From positions 1 through 5,067 of the forward strand of contig JAUXNR010000254.1 of assembly GCA_030682755.1 (NCBI GenBank): 5,067 bases of DNA, read 5' to 3'. The position numbers were made by a program, and so were the translations under genes. Source of the stretch: Flavobacterium sp. (GTDB taxonomy: Bacteria > Bacteroidota > Bacteroidia > Flavobacteriales > Flavobacteriaceae). Of the stretch, positions 1 to 5,067 are shown piece after piece. The notes beneath the pieces were generated by a model. It ran no database searches. It was given only the letters and a program-made list of their open reading frames with translations, and was not told the DNA's origin. Positions within the stretch are counted from its first letter, which is position 1. Every line of letters begins with the position of its first letter.

Positions 1-69
1 CGTGACCTACTTTATGTGATTTGCTTCGCCTGTTCGCTATCGCTCGGGTCTCCTATCGTCGAAATGACA
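1..69. repeat. Dispersed intergenic repeat copy, interrupted type
   Basis: This non-coding stretch lies beyond the icmF terminator. Read on the minus strand, it starts with GTGTCATTTCGACGATAGGA and ends with AAATCACATAAAGTA. I recognise these as the two halves of a repeat often seen between genes in Flavobacterium-like genomes. That is from memory and was not searched. Between the halves lies a GC-richer block of about 28 bases (roughly 22-50) rich in GCTTCGC and CTATCGC-like words, and CTATCG occurs twice (37-42 and 53-58). The plus-strand frame from base 1 is open to a TAA at 133-135, but it reads through the repeat and the terminator and has no recognisable protein signal, so I do not call a gene. 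The left boundary is cut by the window edge. Confidence 0.5.
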
Positions 70-90
70 CAGCCTCGTATTTGCACGAAC

Positions 91-119
91 AAAAAAAGGA
101 CAACTCTCGTCGTCCTTTT
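91..119 (-). terminator. Rho-independent terminator of icmF
   Basis: An 8-bp perfect stem, AAAAGGAC (94-101) with GTCCTTTT (112-119), encloses a 10-base loop. On the minus strand the stem is followed by an uninterrupted run of seven T (97-91), the first four of them shared with the stem. It starts about 20 bases after the icmF stop codon, the expected place for the end of that transcript. The plus-strand reading has only a short T run, so it is mainly a minus-strand terminator. Confidence 0.85.
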
Positions 120-138
120 AAAATCATATAAATAAAAA

Positions 139-3100
139 TTACATATTCCTTCTATACTGCCCTCCCACTTCAAACAACGCACTCGTAATTTGACCTAACG
201 AGCAATATTTGGTGGCTTCCATTAAACGTTCAAACAGATTTTGGTTTTTAATGGCGGCTTCTTGTAAACCGTTTAGTTGTTCGTTCACTTTTTGCTCGTG
301 CAATTGGTGTAGGGTTTCTAAGGTTTTAATTTGAAATTGTTTTTCTTCTTCGGTGGCACGAATTACTTCTCTTGGCACGACGGTTGGTGAACCTTTGGAA
401 CTTAAAAAGGTGTTAACCCCAATAATCGGGAAATCGCCATTGTGTTTCAAGGTTTCATAATACAACGATTCTTCTTGAATTTTGGAACGTTGGTACATGG
501 TTTCCATTGCCCCTAACACGCCACCACGCTCGGTGATGCGGTCGAATTCCTGTAAGACGGCTTCTTCCACTAAATCGGTTAATTCTTCAATGATGAACGA
601 ACCTTGAATTGGGTTTTCGTTTTTGGCTAATCCTAATTCTTTATTGATGATCAACTGGATAGCCATCGCACGACGCACCGATTCTTCGGTTGGAGTGGTA
701 ATGGCTTCGTCATACGCATTCGTGTGCAACGAGTTACAGTTGTCATAAATGGCATACAACGCTTGCAACGTGGTTCGAATGTCGTTAAAATCGATTTCCT
801 GAGCATGCAACGAACGTCCGGATGTTTGAATATGGTATTTCAACATCTGAGCTCTTTCGTTGGCTCCATATTTATTTTTCAAGGCTTTTGCCCAAATCTT
901 TCTCGCCACACGACCAATCACGGCATATTCCGGATCGATTCCGTTGGAGAAAAAGAAGGATAAATTGGGTCCGAAATCGTTGATGTTCATTCCGCGACTC
1001 AAGTAATATTCCACGTAAGTGAAACCATTGGCCAACGTAAAGGCTAATTGCGTGATGGGGTTTGCCCCTGCTTCCGCAATGTGATAGCCCGAAATGGACA
1101 CCGAATAGAAATTACGCACATTCTTTTGAATGAAATATTCCTGCACGTCGCCCATCAATCGAAGAGCGAATTCGGTGGAGAAAATACAAGTGTTTTGTGC
1201 CTGATCTTCTTTTAAAATATCGGCTTGCACCGTTCCGCGTACTTGTGCTAAGGTTTTAATTTTAATGTCTTGGTACACGTCTTGCGGAAGCACTTGGTCT
1301 CCGGTTACGCCTAATAACATCAATCCTAAACCGTTATTTCCTTTTGGAAGTTCGCCGTTGTATTTTGGTCGAACGAAACCATTTTTCTTGTAGATTTCGT
1401 TGATTTTTTCTTCAACCTCAACTTGCAAATTGTTTTCGACGATGTATTTTTCGCAGTTCTGATCGATGGCGGCATTCATAAAAAAGCCAAGCAACATCGG
1501 AGCCGGACCGTTGATGGTCATACTCACAGACGTTAGCGGATGACTTAAATCGAAACCGGAATACAATTTTTTAGCATCGTCTAAACAACAAATGGAAACG
1601 CCGGCATTACCGATTTTTCCGTAAATATCGGGACGCAAATCAGGGTCATTTCCGTATAAGGTTACCGAGTCAAACGCCGTTGATAAACGTTTGGCGGGTA
1701 AACCTGCACTCACGTAGTGAAAACGCTTGTTGGTTCGCTCCGGTCCGCCTTCTCCGGCAAACATTCTGGATGGATCTTCGCCTTCTCGTTTGAACGGATA
1801 TAATCCGGATGCAAAAGGGAATTCTCCGGGAACGTTTTCTTGTAAATTCCATTTTAAAATATCGCCCCACGCTTGGTATTTTGGCAACGCTACTTTTGGT
1901 ATTTGCGAATGCGAAAGTGATTCGGTATGCGTTTGAATTTTAATTTCTTTGTCACGCACTTTAAACGAATAAATCGGGTTTTTGTATTTGTTTACTTTTT
2001 CGTCCCAGGTTAAAATGATTTCCCAATTGAATGGGTCGAGGTTCATTTTTACTCGGTCGAATTCTTTGGTTAATAAACTTAAAAATTCTTTATTGGTCGT
2101 TGATTCGGCGTTTTGAAGTTGTTCTTCGTTGATTCCGAATTTGGTTAAACCTAATTTGTTGATATGACCCACCGATTCGATGGTTTTATAAATTCCGTAT
2201 AATTTTTGTGCGACTTCCACTTGCGATAAAACGGTTTCATCATACTTACGATTGTTCTCTGAAATTTCAGAAAGATAACGGGTTCTGTGTGGCGGAATGA
2301 CGAAAATTTTCTCGCTCATTTCACGCGTTATTTCGAAGGTAGATTGCAAGTCGGCTTCTGTTTTTTCGACGATTTTGTCCATCACTTTTTTGTAAAGTGT
2401 GTTCATTCCGGGGTCATTGAATTGCGAAGCAATTGTTCCGAAAACCGGAAGTGAATCTAAATCGGCATCCCAAAGGTTGTGATTTCTTTGGTATTGTTTT
2501 TTAACATCACGAAGAGCATCTAGCGAACCTCTTTTGTCGAATTTGTTGATGGCGACTAAATCGGCGAAATCAAGCATGTCGATTTTTTCAAGCTGCGTTG
2601 CAGCACCAAATTCGGGTGTCATTACATATAAAGAAACATCCGAATGTTCGATGATTTCCGTGTCACTTTGACCAATTCCGGAAGTTTCGAGGATAATGAT
2701 GTCGTATTTGGCAGCTTTTAGGACTTGAATCGCTTCGGCAACGTATTTTGATAACGCTAAATTGGATTGACGAGTAGCCAACGAACGCATATAAACACGA
2801 GGATTATTGATGGCGTTCATTCGGATTCTGTCTCCCAACAAAGCTCCGCCTGTTTTTCTTTTGGATGGATCGACCGAAATTAATCCGATTGTTTTTTCAG
2901 GGAAATCGATTAGAAAGCGACGCACTAATTCGTCAACTAAGGATGATTTACCTGCTCCACCTGTTCCTGTGATTCCGAGAACGGGAATTTTTGAGGTTTC
3001 ATTTTCTTTGTGAATGGCATCCAGCGTTTCCTTTGCAATATCAGGAAAGTTTTCTGCCGCTGAAATTACGCGAGCGATTGAACGTGGATTTTTTTTGTAT

Positions 3101-3573
3101 AATTCTTTGGCTTCACCATTCAAATTATCGCCAATTGGGTAATCGGATTGTTGCACTAAATCGTTGATCATTCCTTGTAAGCCCATCGCACGACCGTCGT
3201 CGGGAGAATAAATTCGAGTGATTCCGTAGTCGTGAAGGTCTTTGATTTCTTCGGGAAGGATTACACCTCCTCCACCGCCAAATATTTTGATGTGACCGGC
3301 TCCTTTTTCTTTGAGCAAGTCGTGCATGTATTTGAAATATTCGTTGTGACCACCTTGATAGGATGTCATCGCAATTGCATTGGCATCTTCTTGAATGGCA
3401 GTGTTTACGACTTCTTCAACACTTCTGTCGTGACCCAGGTGAATGACTTCTACGCCTGTGGCTTGAATGATGCGTCGCATGATGTTGATGGCTGCATCGT
3501 GTCCGTCGAAAAGGGATGCGGCAGTTACAATTCTTACTTTATTTTTAGGAATATAAGGAGTTGCTTGTTCCAT
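139..3573 (-). CDS. icmF: IcmF: fused isobutyryl-CoA mutase with G-protein chaperone
   Basis: This adenosylcobalamin-dependent cytosolic enzyme interconverts isobutyryl-CoA and n-butyryl-CoA, in branched-chain acyl-CoA metabolism. It is 1144 residues, complete, and close to the usual IcmF length. Residues 12-140 form the B12-binding domain, with D23-G24-H25-D26 (His25 the likely lower cobalt ligand), Ser71 in TSYQGGH and the glycine run at 99-103. Residues 196-410 form a MeaB/ArgK-type GTPase: P-loop GTGGAGKS (203-210), Asp235 in [20 protein letters not shown] (296-304), and NKFD base recognition (343-346). A linker follows, then the mutase barrel from about 580 to the typical end [12 protein letters not shown]. 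Active-site residues are Phe594 (YPFKR), Gln793 (AQNTC) and His831 (SGYHIAEAG). Methylmalonyl-CoA mutase has Tyr and Arg where Phe594 and Gln793 lie, so isobutyryl-type substrates are predicted. The domain order (B12 domain first, GTPase in the middle) also excludes standard MutA/MutB. The ATG has no Shine-Dalgarno, normal for Bacteroidota. It is transcribed alone, with its own terminator. Confidence 0.96.
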   Translation of the reverse strand: MEQATPYIPKNKVRIVTAASLFDGHDAAINIMRRIIQATGVEVIHLGHDRSVEEVVNTAIQEDANAIAMTSYQGGHNEYFKYMHDLLKEKGAGHIKIFGGGGGVILPEEIKDLHDYGITRIYSPDDGRAMGLQGMINDLVQQSDYPIGDNLNGEAKELYKKNPRSIARVISAAENFPDIAKETLDAIHKENETSKIPVLGITGTGGAGKSSLVDELVRRFLIDFPEKTIGLISVDPSKRKTGGALLGDRIRMNAINNPRVYMRSLATRQSNLALSKYVAEAIQVLKAAKYDIIILETSGIGQSDTEIIEHSDVSLYVMTPEFGAATQLEKIDMLDFADLVAINKFDKRGSLDALRDVKKQYQRNHNLWDADLDSLPVFGTIASQFNDPGMNTLYKKVMDKIVEKTEADLQSTFEITREMSEKIFVIPPHRTRYLSEISENNRKYDETVLSQVEVAQKLYGIYKTIESVGHINKLGLTKFGINEEQLQNAESTTNKEFLSLLTKEFDRVKMNLDPFNWEIILTWDEKVNKYKNPIYSFKVRDKEIKIQTHTESLSHSQIPKVALPKYQAWGDILKWNLQENVPGEFPFASGLYPFKREGEDPSRMFAGEGGPERTNKRFHYVSAGLPAKRLSTAFDSVTLYGNDPDLRPDIYGKIGNAGVSICCLDDAKKLYSGFDLSHPLTSVSMTINGPAPMLLGFFMNAAIDQNCEKYIVENNLQVEVEEKINEIYKKNGFVRPKYNGELPKGNNGLGLMLLGVTGDQVLPQDVYQDIKIKTLAQVRGTVQADILKEDQAQNTCIFSTEFALRLMGDVQEYFIQKNVRNFYSVSISGYHIAEAGANPITQLAFTLANGFTYVEYYLSRGMNINDFGPNLSFFFSNGIDPEYAVIGRVARKIWAKALKNKYGANERAQMLKYHIQTSGRSLHAQEIDFNDIRTTLQALYAIYDNCNSLHTNAYDEAITTPTEESVRRAMAIQLIINKELGLAKNENPIQGSFIIEELTDLVEEAVLQEFDRITERGGVLGAMETMYQRSKIQEESLYYETLKHNGDFPIIGVNTFLSSKGSPTVVPREVIRATEEEKQFQIKTLETLHQLHEQKVNEQLNGLQEAAIKNQNLFERLMEATKYCSLGQITSALFEVGGQYRRNM

Positions 3574-3600
3574 TGATAAAAAAATGATGTTTTTGAGGGT

Positions 3601-3608
3601 GCAATTTA
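3601..3608 (-). promoter_or_regulatory. Possible degenerate -7 promoter box of icmF
   Basis: On the minus strand the bases read GTAAATTGCACCC around this site. The Bacteroidota -7 consensus is TAnnTTTG; here it is TAAATTG, one T short. The following GCACCC resembles many flavobacterial promoter/start regions. A start site just downstream would give a leader of about 25-30 bases. I see no TTTG-like -33 box at the right distance, so this is a weak call. Confidence 0.3.
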
Positions 3609-3639
3609 CGGAATTAATAAAAAATAATATGTTTTTTTT

Positions 3640-3670
3640 GTTTCAGGTTTCAGGTTTCAAGTTTCAGGTT
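3640..3670. repeat. Tandem 7-bp GTTTCAG repeat array
   Basis: Four consecutive heptamers, GTTTCAG, GTTTCAG, GTTTCAA and GTTTCAG, plus a trailing GTT. The 12-base word GTTTCAAGTTTC at 3654-3665 recurs as its exact reverse complement GAAACTTGAAAC at 3929-3940, so the array and the later copy face each other across about 265 bases. Similar GTTTCAAGTTT runs are familiar from flavobacterial intergenic DNA, from memory only. Confidence 0.8.
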
Positions 3671-3753
3671 GGATTTTTGGATGATTTTGCTGTGGAAAGG
3701 AAAGGGACAAAGGTTTTTATTTTCTCACGGAAAACACTGAAAGCACAGAAATG

Positions 3754-3766
3754 ATTGCTTCGCAAT
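3754..3766. repeat. Mini-hairpin ATTGC-TTC-GCAAT
   Basis: A perfect 5-bp stem, ATTGC and GCAAT, with a TTC loop. It lies in the context GATTGCTTCGCAATGAC, which looks like a dispersed repeat with its middle removed. No T run follows, so it is not an intrinsic terminator. Confidence 0.5.
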
Positions 3767-3843
3767 GACAAGATTGTGTAGAACTGTGACTTTTTTTGCC
3801 ACGAAGAAATTAAGGTGTAAAATTTCTAGAAACTCTTAATTGG

Positions 3844-3909
3844 AACGCGGATTGAACGGATTAGCTGAAGCTAAACGCGGGTCTTGACGGATTTATATAG
3901 CTACGCTAT
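3844..3909. repeat. Imperfect direct repeats split by mini-hairpins
   Basis: Two related units, AACGCGGATTGAACGGATT (3844-3862) and AACGCGGGTCTTGACGGATT (3874-3893), repeat with a 30-base period. Between them is a palindrome, TTAGCT-GA-AGCTAA (3861-3874). Directly after the second unit is another, ATAGC-TAC-GCTAT (3897-3909). A further GGCGGATTTT at 3920-3928 may be a third, decayed unit. There is no coding potential. The GCGGATT/ACGGATT words resemble dispersed intergenic repeats of Bacteroidota, an unsearched impression. Confidence 0.6.
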
Positions 3910-3928
3910 TTGGGGTTTGGCGGATTTT

Positions 3929-3940
3929 GAAACTTGAAAC
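3929..3940. repeat. Inverted copy of the GTTTCAAGTTTC word
   Basis: GAAACTTGAAAC is the exact reverse complement of bases 3654-3665 in the tandem array. It is followed by decayed variants (CTCGCAACTC and CCGAAACC), suggesting a second, eroded array in the opposite orientation. Confidence 0.6.
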
Positions 3941-4006
3941 TCGCAACTCACAATCCGAAACCTTCACAACCTCTTATCCTCTATTTCCTTTAAAAAACAA
4001 TATCAG

Positions 4007-4037
4007 TTTCAAAAGGCACGATGTTTGTTTATCTTTG
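4007..4037 (+). promoter_or_regulatory. Bacteroidota-type promoter of the DUF4197 gene
   Basis: The -7 box TATCTTTG (4030-4037) matches the Bacteroidota primary sigma consensus TAnnTTTG at every fixed position. Nineteen bases upstream is TTTC (4007-4010), one mismatch from the -33 consensus TTTG. The transcript would start near 4041-4044, leaving a leader of only about 14-17 bases before the ATG at 4058, with no room for a riboswitch or attenuator. Confidence 0.75.
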
Positions 4038-4057
4038 ATCCTATCAAAATGTAAACC

Positions 4058-4768
4058 ATGAAAAAAATTATTTTATTCTCAAGTGTATTCTTGTTTTTTA
4101 GTTGTGCGGAGATGCAACAAATTGCGGATCAATTTCCTCAAGCGGGAGGAATGTTAGGAAATGCTGATATTTCAAACGGACTAAAAGAGGCGTTAAACAA
4201 TGGTATTGACAAGCAAGTTTCTAAGTTGACCAAAGCCGATGGTTTTTTTAAAAATGAGGCGGTAAAAATCTTATTACCGGATGAATTGAAGGTGGTTGAC
4301 TCCCGATTACGTTCTATGGGATTGTCAAGTTTGGCAGATGAAGGGTTGAAAGTGTTGAACAGAGCTGCTGAAGATGCCGTGAAAGAAGCTACGCCAATTT
4401 TTGTGGACGCCGTAAGACAAATGTCTTTCAATGATGCCCGAACCATTTTAATGGGCAATCAAACTGCTGCTACTTCTTATTTGCAGAACACTACCTCTAA
4501 TGCGTTGTATTCCAAATTTAATCCGGTGATTAAAAATTCGTTTTCTAAAGTGGGTGCTGATAAAATTTGGACTGAAATTATCACAAAATATAATTCCATT
4601 CCATTGGTTACTAAAGTTAATCCTGATTTAACCGATTATACCACCAACAAAGCGATGGAAGGTGTGTTTAAAATGATTGCTGTGGAGGAAAAAGAGATTC
4701 GTACGAATTTGAATGCGAGAAGCTCCGATTTGTTGAAGCGGGTTTTTGCGATGCAGGATGGTAAGTAA
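4058..4768 (+). CDS. DUF4197 domain lipoprotein, function unknown
   Basis: A 236-residue exported protein of the DUF4197 family, which occurs in Bacteroidota and Proteobacteria and has no established activity. Residues 1-15 form a lipoprotein signal: two lysines, a hydrophobic run, then FFSC with Cys16 as the probable lipidated residue. The lipobox is loose (Phe at -3) but of a kind common in this phylum. The residues after Cys16 (AEMQQ) lack a strong acidic surface-export signal, so a periplasm-facing anchor is the safer guess. DUF4197 runs from about 36 to 232. Family-typical stretches are DGFFKNEAVKILLPDEL (61-77), LNRAAEDAV (100-108), ATPIFVDAVRQMSFNDAR (111-128), NPDLTDYTTNKAMEGVF (188-204) and ARSSDLLKRVF (220-230). 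It looks largely helical, and I see no catalytic motif. The ATG is favoured because the signal peptide begins there and a perfect -7 box lies 20 bases upstream. It appears monocistronic. Confidence 0.92.
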   Translation: MKKIILFSSVFLFFSCAEMQQIADQFPQAGGMLGNADISNGLKEALNNGIDKQVSKLTKADGFFKNEAVKILLPDELKVVDSRLRSMGLSSLADEGLKVLNRAAEDAVKEATPIFVDAVRQMSFNDARTILMGNQTAATSYLQNTTSNALYSKFNPVIKNSFSKVGADKIWTEIITKYNSIPLVTKVNPDLTDYTTNKAMEGVFKMIAVEEKEIRTNLNARSSDLLKRVFAMQDGK

Positions 4769-4811
4769 CCTCCCCCCAACCCCCTCCAAAGTAGAGACGT
4801 AAAATTTATGC
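4769..4811. repeat. C-rich repeat plus half of a GTAGAGACG hairpin repeat
   Basis: Directly after the DUF4197 stop codon comes a C-rich stretch (4769-4790, CCTCCCCCCAACCCCCTCC and AAA), then GTAGAGACGTAAAATTTATGC (4791-4811, 21 bases, split here as GTAGAGACG, TAAAATTT, ATGC). Both resemble widespread Bacteroidota intergenic repeats. The second is normally a hairpin closing with CGTCTCTAC; that right arm is missing here, so the copy looks truncated. Identification is from memory. Confidence 0.45.
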
Positions 4812-4999
4812 ACAATTTAAATTTCTTAGTTTGTTGTTATTGTGATAGGTGATGGATAATGTATGATGGGCTGAATAAACCTTAAAAATTTAATAATCAA
4901 TAACATATATATAACAAATGCTTAACACAAAGTGGTGGAAAATCTTCGGATATTTGCATCATACAATTAAGGTTTGTTTGGTTAGAGTTAGTTAAAATT

Positions 5000-5033
5000 A
5001 AAAGTCAGTGTTTGAGACCACTGACTTTTTTTT
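5000..5033. terminator. Strong bidirectional rho-independent terminator
   Basis: An 11-bp perfect stem pairs 5000-5010 (AAAAGTCAGTG) with 5019-5029 (CACTGACTTTT) around an 8-base loop. On the plus strand it runs into eight T (5026-5033). On the minus strand the stem is followed by TTTTAATTTTAAC, a weaker but usable T-rich tail. It lies 231 bases beyond the DUF4197 stop codon and directly next to the presumed stop of the minus-strand gene entering from the right, so it probably ends both converging transcripts. Confidence 0.85.
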
Positions 5034-5067
5034 ATTTGGTGTTTTTCAGGAACGAAATAACAGTCTT
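5032..5067 (-). CDS. C-terminal end of a minus-strand gene (partial)
   Basis: The minus-strand frame from the right edge reads KTVISFLKNTK and stops at TAA (5034-5032), immediately before the terminator stem. Another minus frame (DCYFVPEKHQ...) stays open but runs through the hairpin, and the third stops after seven codons. A stop codon abutting a hairpin terminator is the usual arrangement for the end of a gene, which is why I favour this frame. Only 11 residues are visible, too few to name a family. The start lies outside the window. Confidence 0.4.
   Translation of the reverse strand, partial: KTVISFLKNTK

Larger units (their letters stand above)
3574..4057. other. Divergent intergenic region, repeat-rich, no gene seen
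   Basis: This 484-bp gap separates two genes that point away from each other. I see no credible ORF on either strand; the ATG-started frames close within about 20 codons. It holds a degenerate promoter facing icmF, a tandem GTTTCAG array, a palindrome-rich block with fragments resembling dispersed repeats, and a good promoter for the DUF4197 gene. I found no cobalamin riboswitch: the icmF leader implied by the promoter box is only some 25-30 bases, and the rest is simple repeat sequence without the conserved B12-box. Confidence 0.7.

Noticed and set aside
1..135. Plus-strand frame open from the left edge to TAA at 133-135
   Set aside because: It runs through a dispersed repeat and the icmF terminator hairpin and has no protein-like character; openness over 44 codons is not enough.
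1670..1936. Open frames of 66-69 codons on both strands inside icmF
   Set aside because: They overlap the conserved mutase active-site region in other frames and show no protein-like motif.
3232..3576. Plus-strand open frame of about 114 codons opposite the start of icmF
   Set aside because: It is fully antisense to the well-supported B12-binding domain of icmF, has no recognisable family features, and is explained by codon bias of the real gene.
3640..3670. CRISPR-like array from the repeated GTTTCAG units
   Set aside because: The units are 7 bases long, directly adjacent, without spacers or nearby cas genes; this is a simple tandem repeat.
4049..4054. Minimal ATG-TAA start-stop pair in the short leader of the DUF4197 gene
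   Set aside because: A six-base coincidence in an A/T-rich leader; nothing else suggests translational control.
3574..4057. Possible cobalamin riboswitch upstream of the B12-dependent icmF
   Set aside because: No B12-box or multi-helix structure is visible, the likely leader is very short, and the region is made of simple repeats.
4138..4458. Minus-strand frame of 106 codons opposite the DUF4197 gene
   Set aside because: Antisense shadow of a gene with clear family matches, a signal peptide and a promoter.

Overview
The window looks like chromosomal DNA of a Bacteroidota bacterium, most likely a Flavobacteriia member (Flavobacterium or a close relative). The clues are AT-rich DNA, a perfect Bacteroidota-type -7 promoter box (TATCTTTG) in front of one gene, starts without a clear Shine-Dalgarno sequence, a DUF4197 lipoprotein of the flavobacterial type, and intergenic DNA built from short degenerate repeats. 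The species cannot be fixed from the sequence alone.

Layout. Positions 1-90 hold a dispersed-repeat copy. A rho-independent terminator follows (91-119, working on the minus strand). The complete minus-strand gene icmF (139-3573) fills two thirds of the window. It encodes a 1144-residue fusion of a cobalamin-binding domain, a MeaB/ArgK-type G-protein chaperone and a radical-B12 mutase. A 484-bp divergent intergenic region (3574-4057) contains GTTTCAG-type tandem repeats, several mini-hairpins and two promoters. One promoter is weak and degenerate, facing icmF; the other is good, facing the plus-strand gene. A plus-strand DUF4197 lipoprotein gene (4058-4768) comes next. Then there is a short repeat-bearing spacer and a strong hairpin terminator (5000-5033). 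The terminator sits directly after the apparent last codons of a minus-strand gene that enters from the right edge (5032-5067), so it probably serves both converging transcripts.

Function. IcmF interconverts isobutyryl-CoA and n-butyryl-CoA (and possibly related branched acyl-CoAs) using adenosylcobalamin. Its built-in G-protein domain loads and protects the cofactor. The active-site residues visible here (Phe594 and Gln793) fit IcmF, not methylmalonyl-CoA mutase, which is how such genes are often labelled. The DUF4197 protein has no known function, and nothing here ties it to icmF: the two are divergent with separate promoters.

I did not find a convincing new biological system. The parts most worth a second look are the mini-hairpin/repeat mosaic between the two genes, the interrupted repeat at the left edge, and a 25-codon ORF that ends right at the right-hand terminator.
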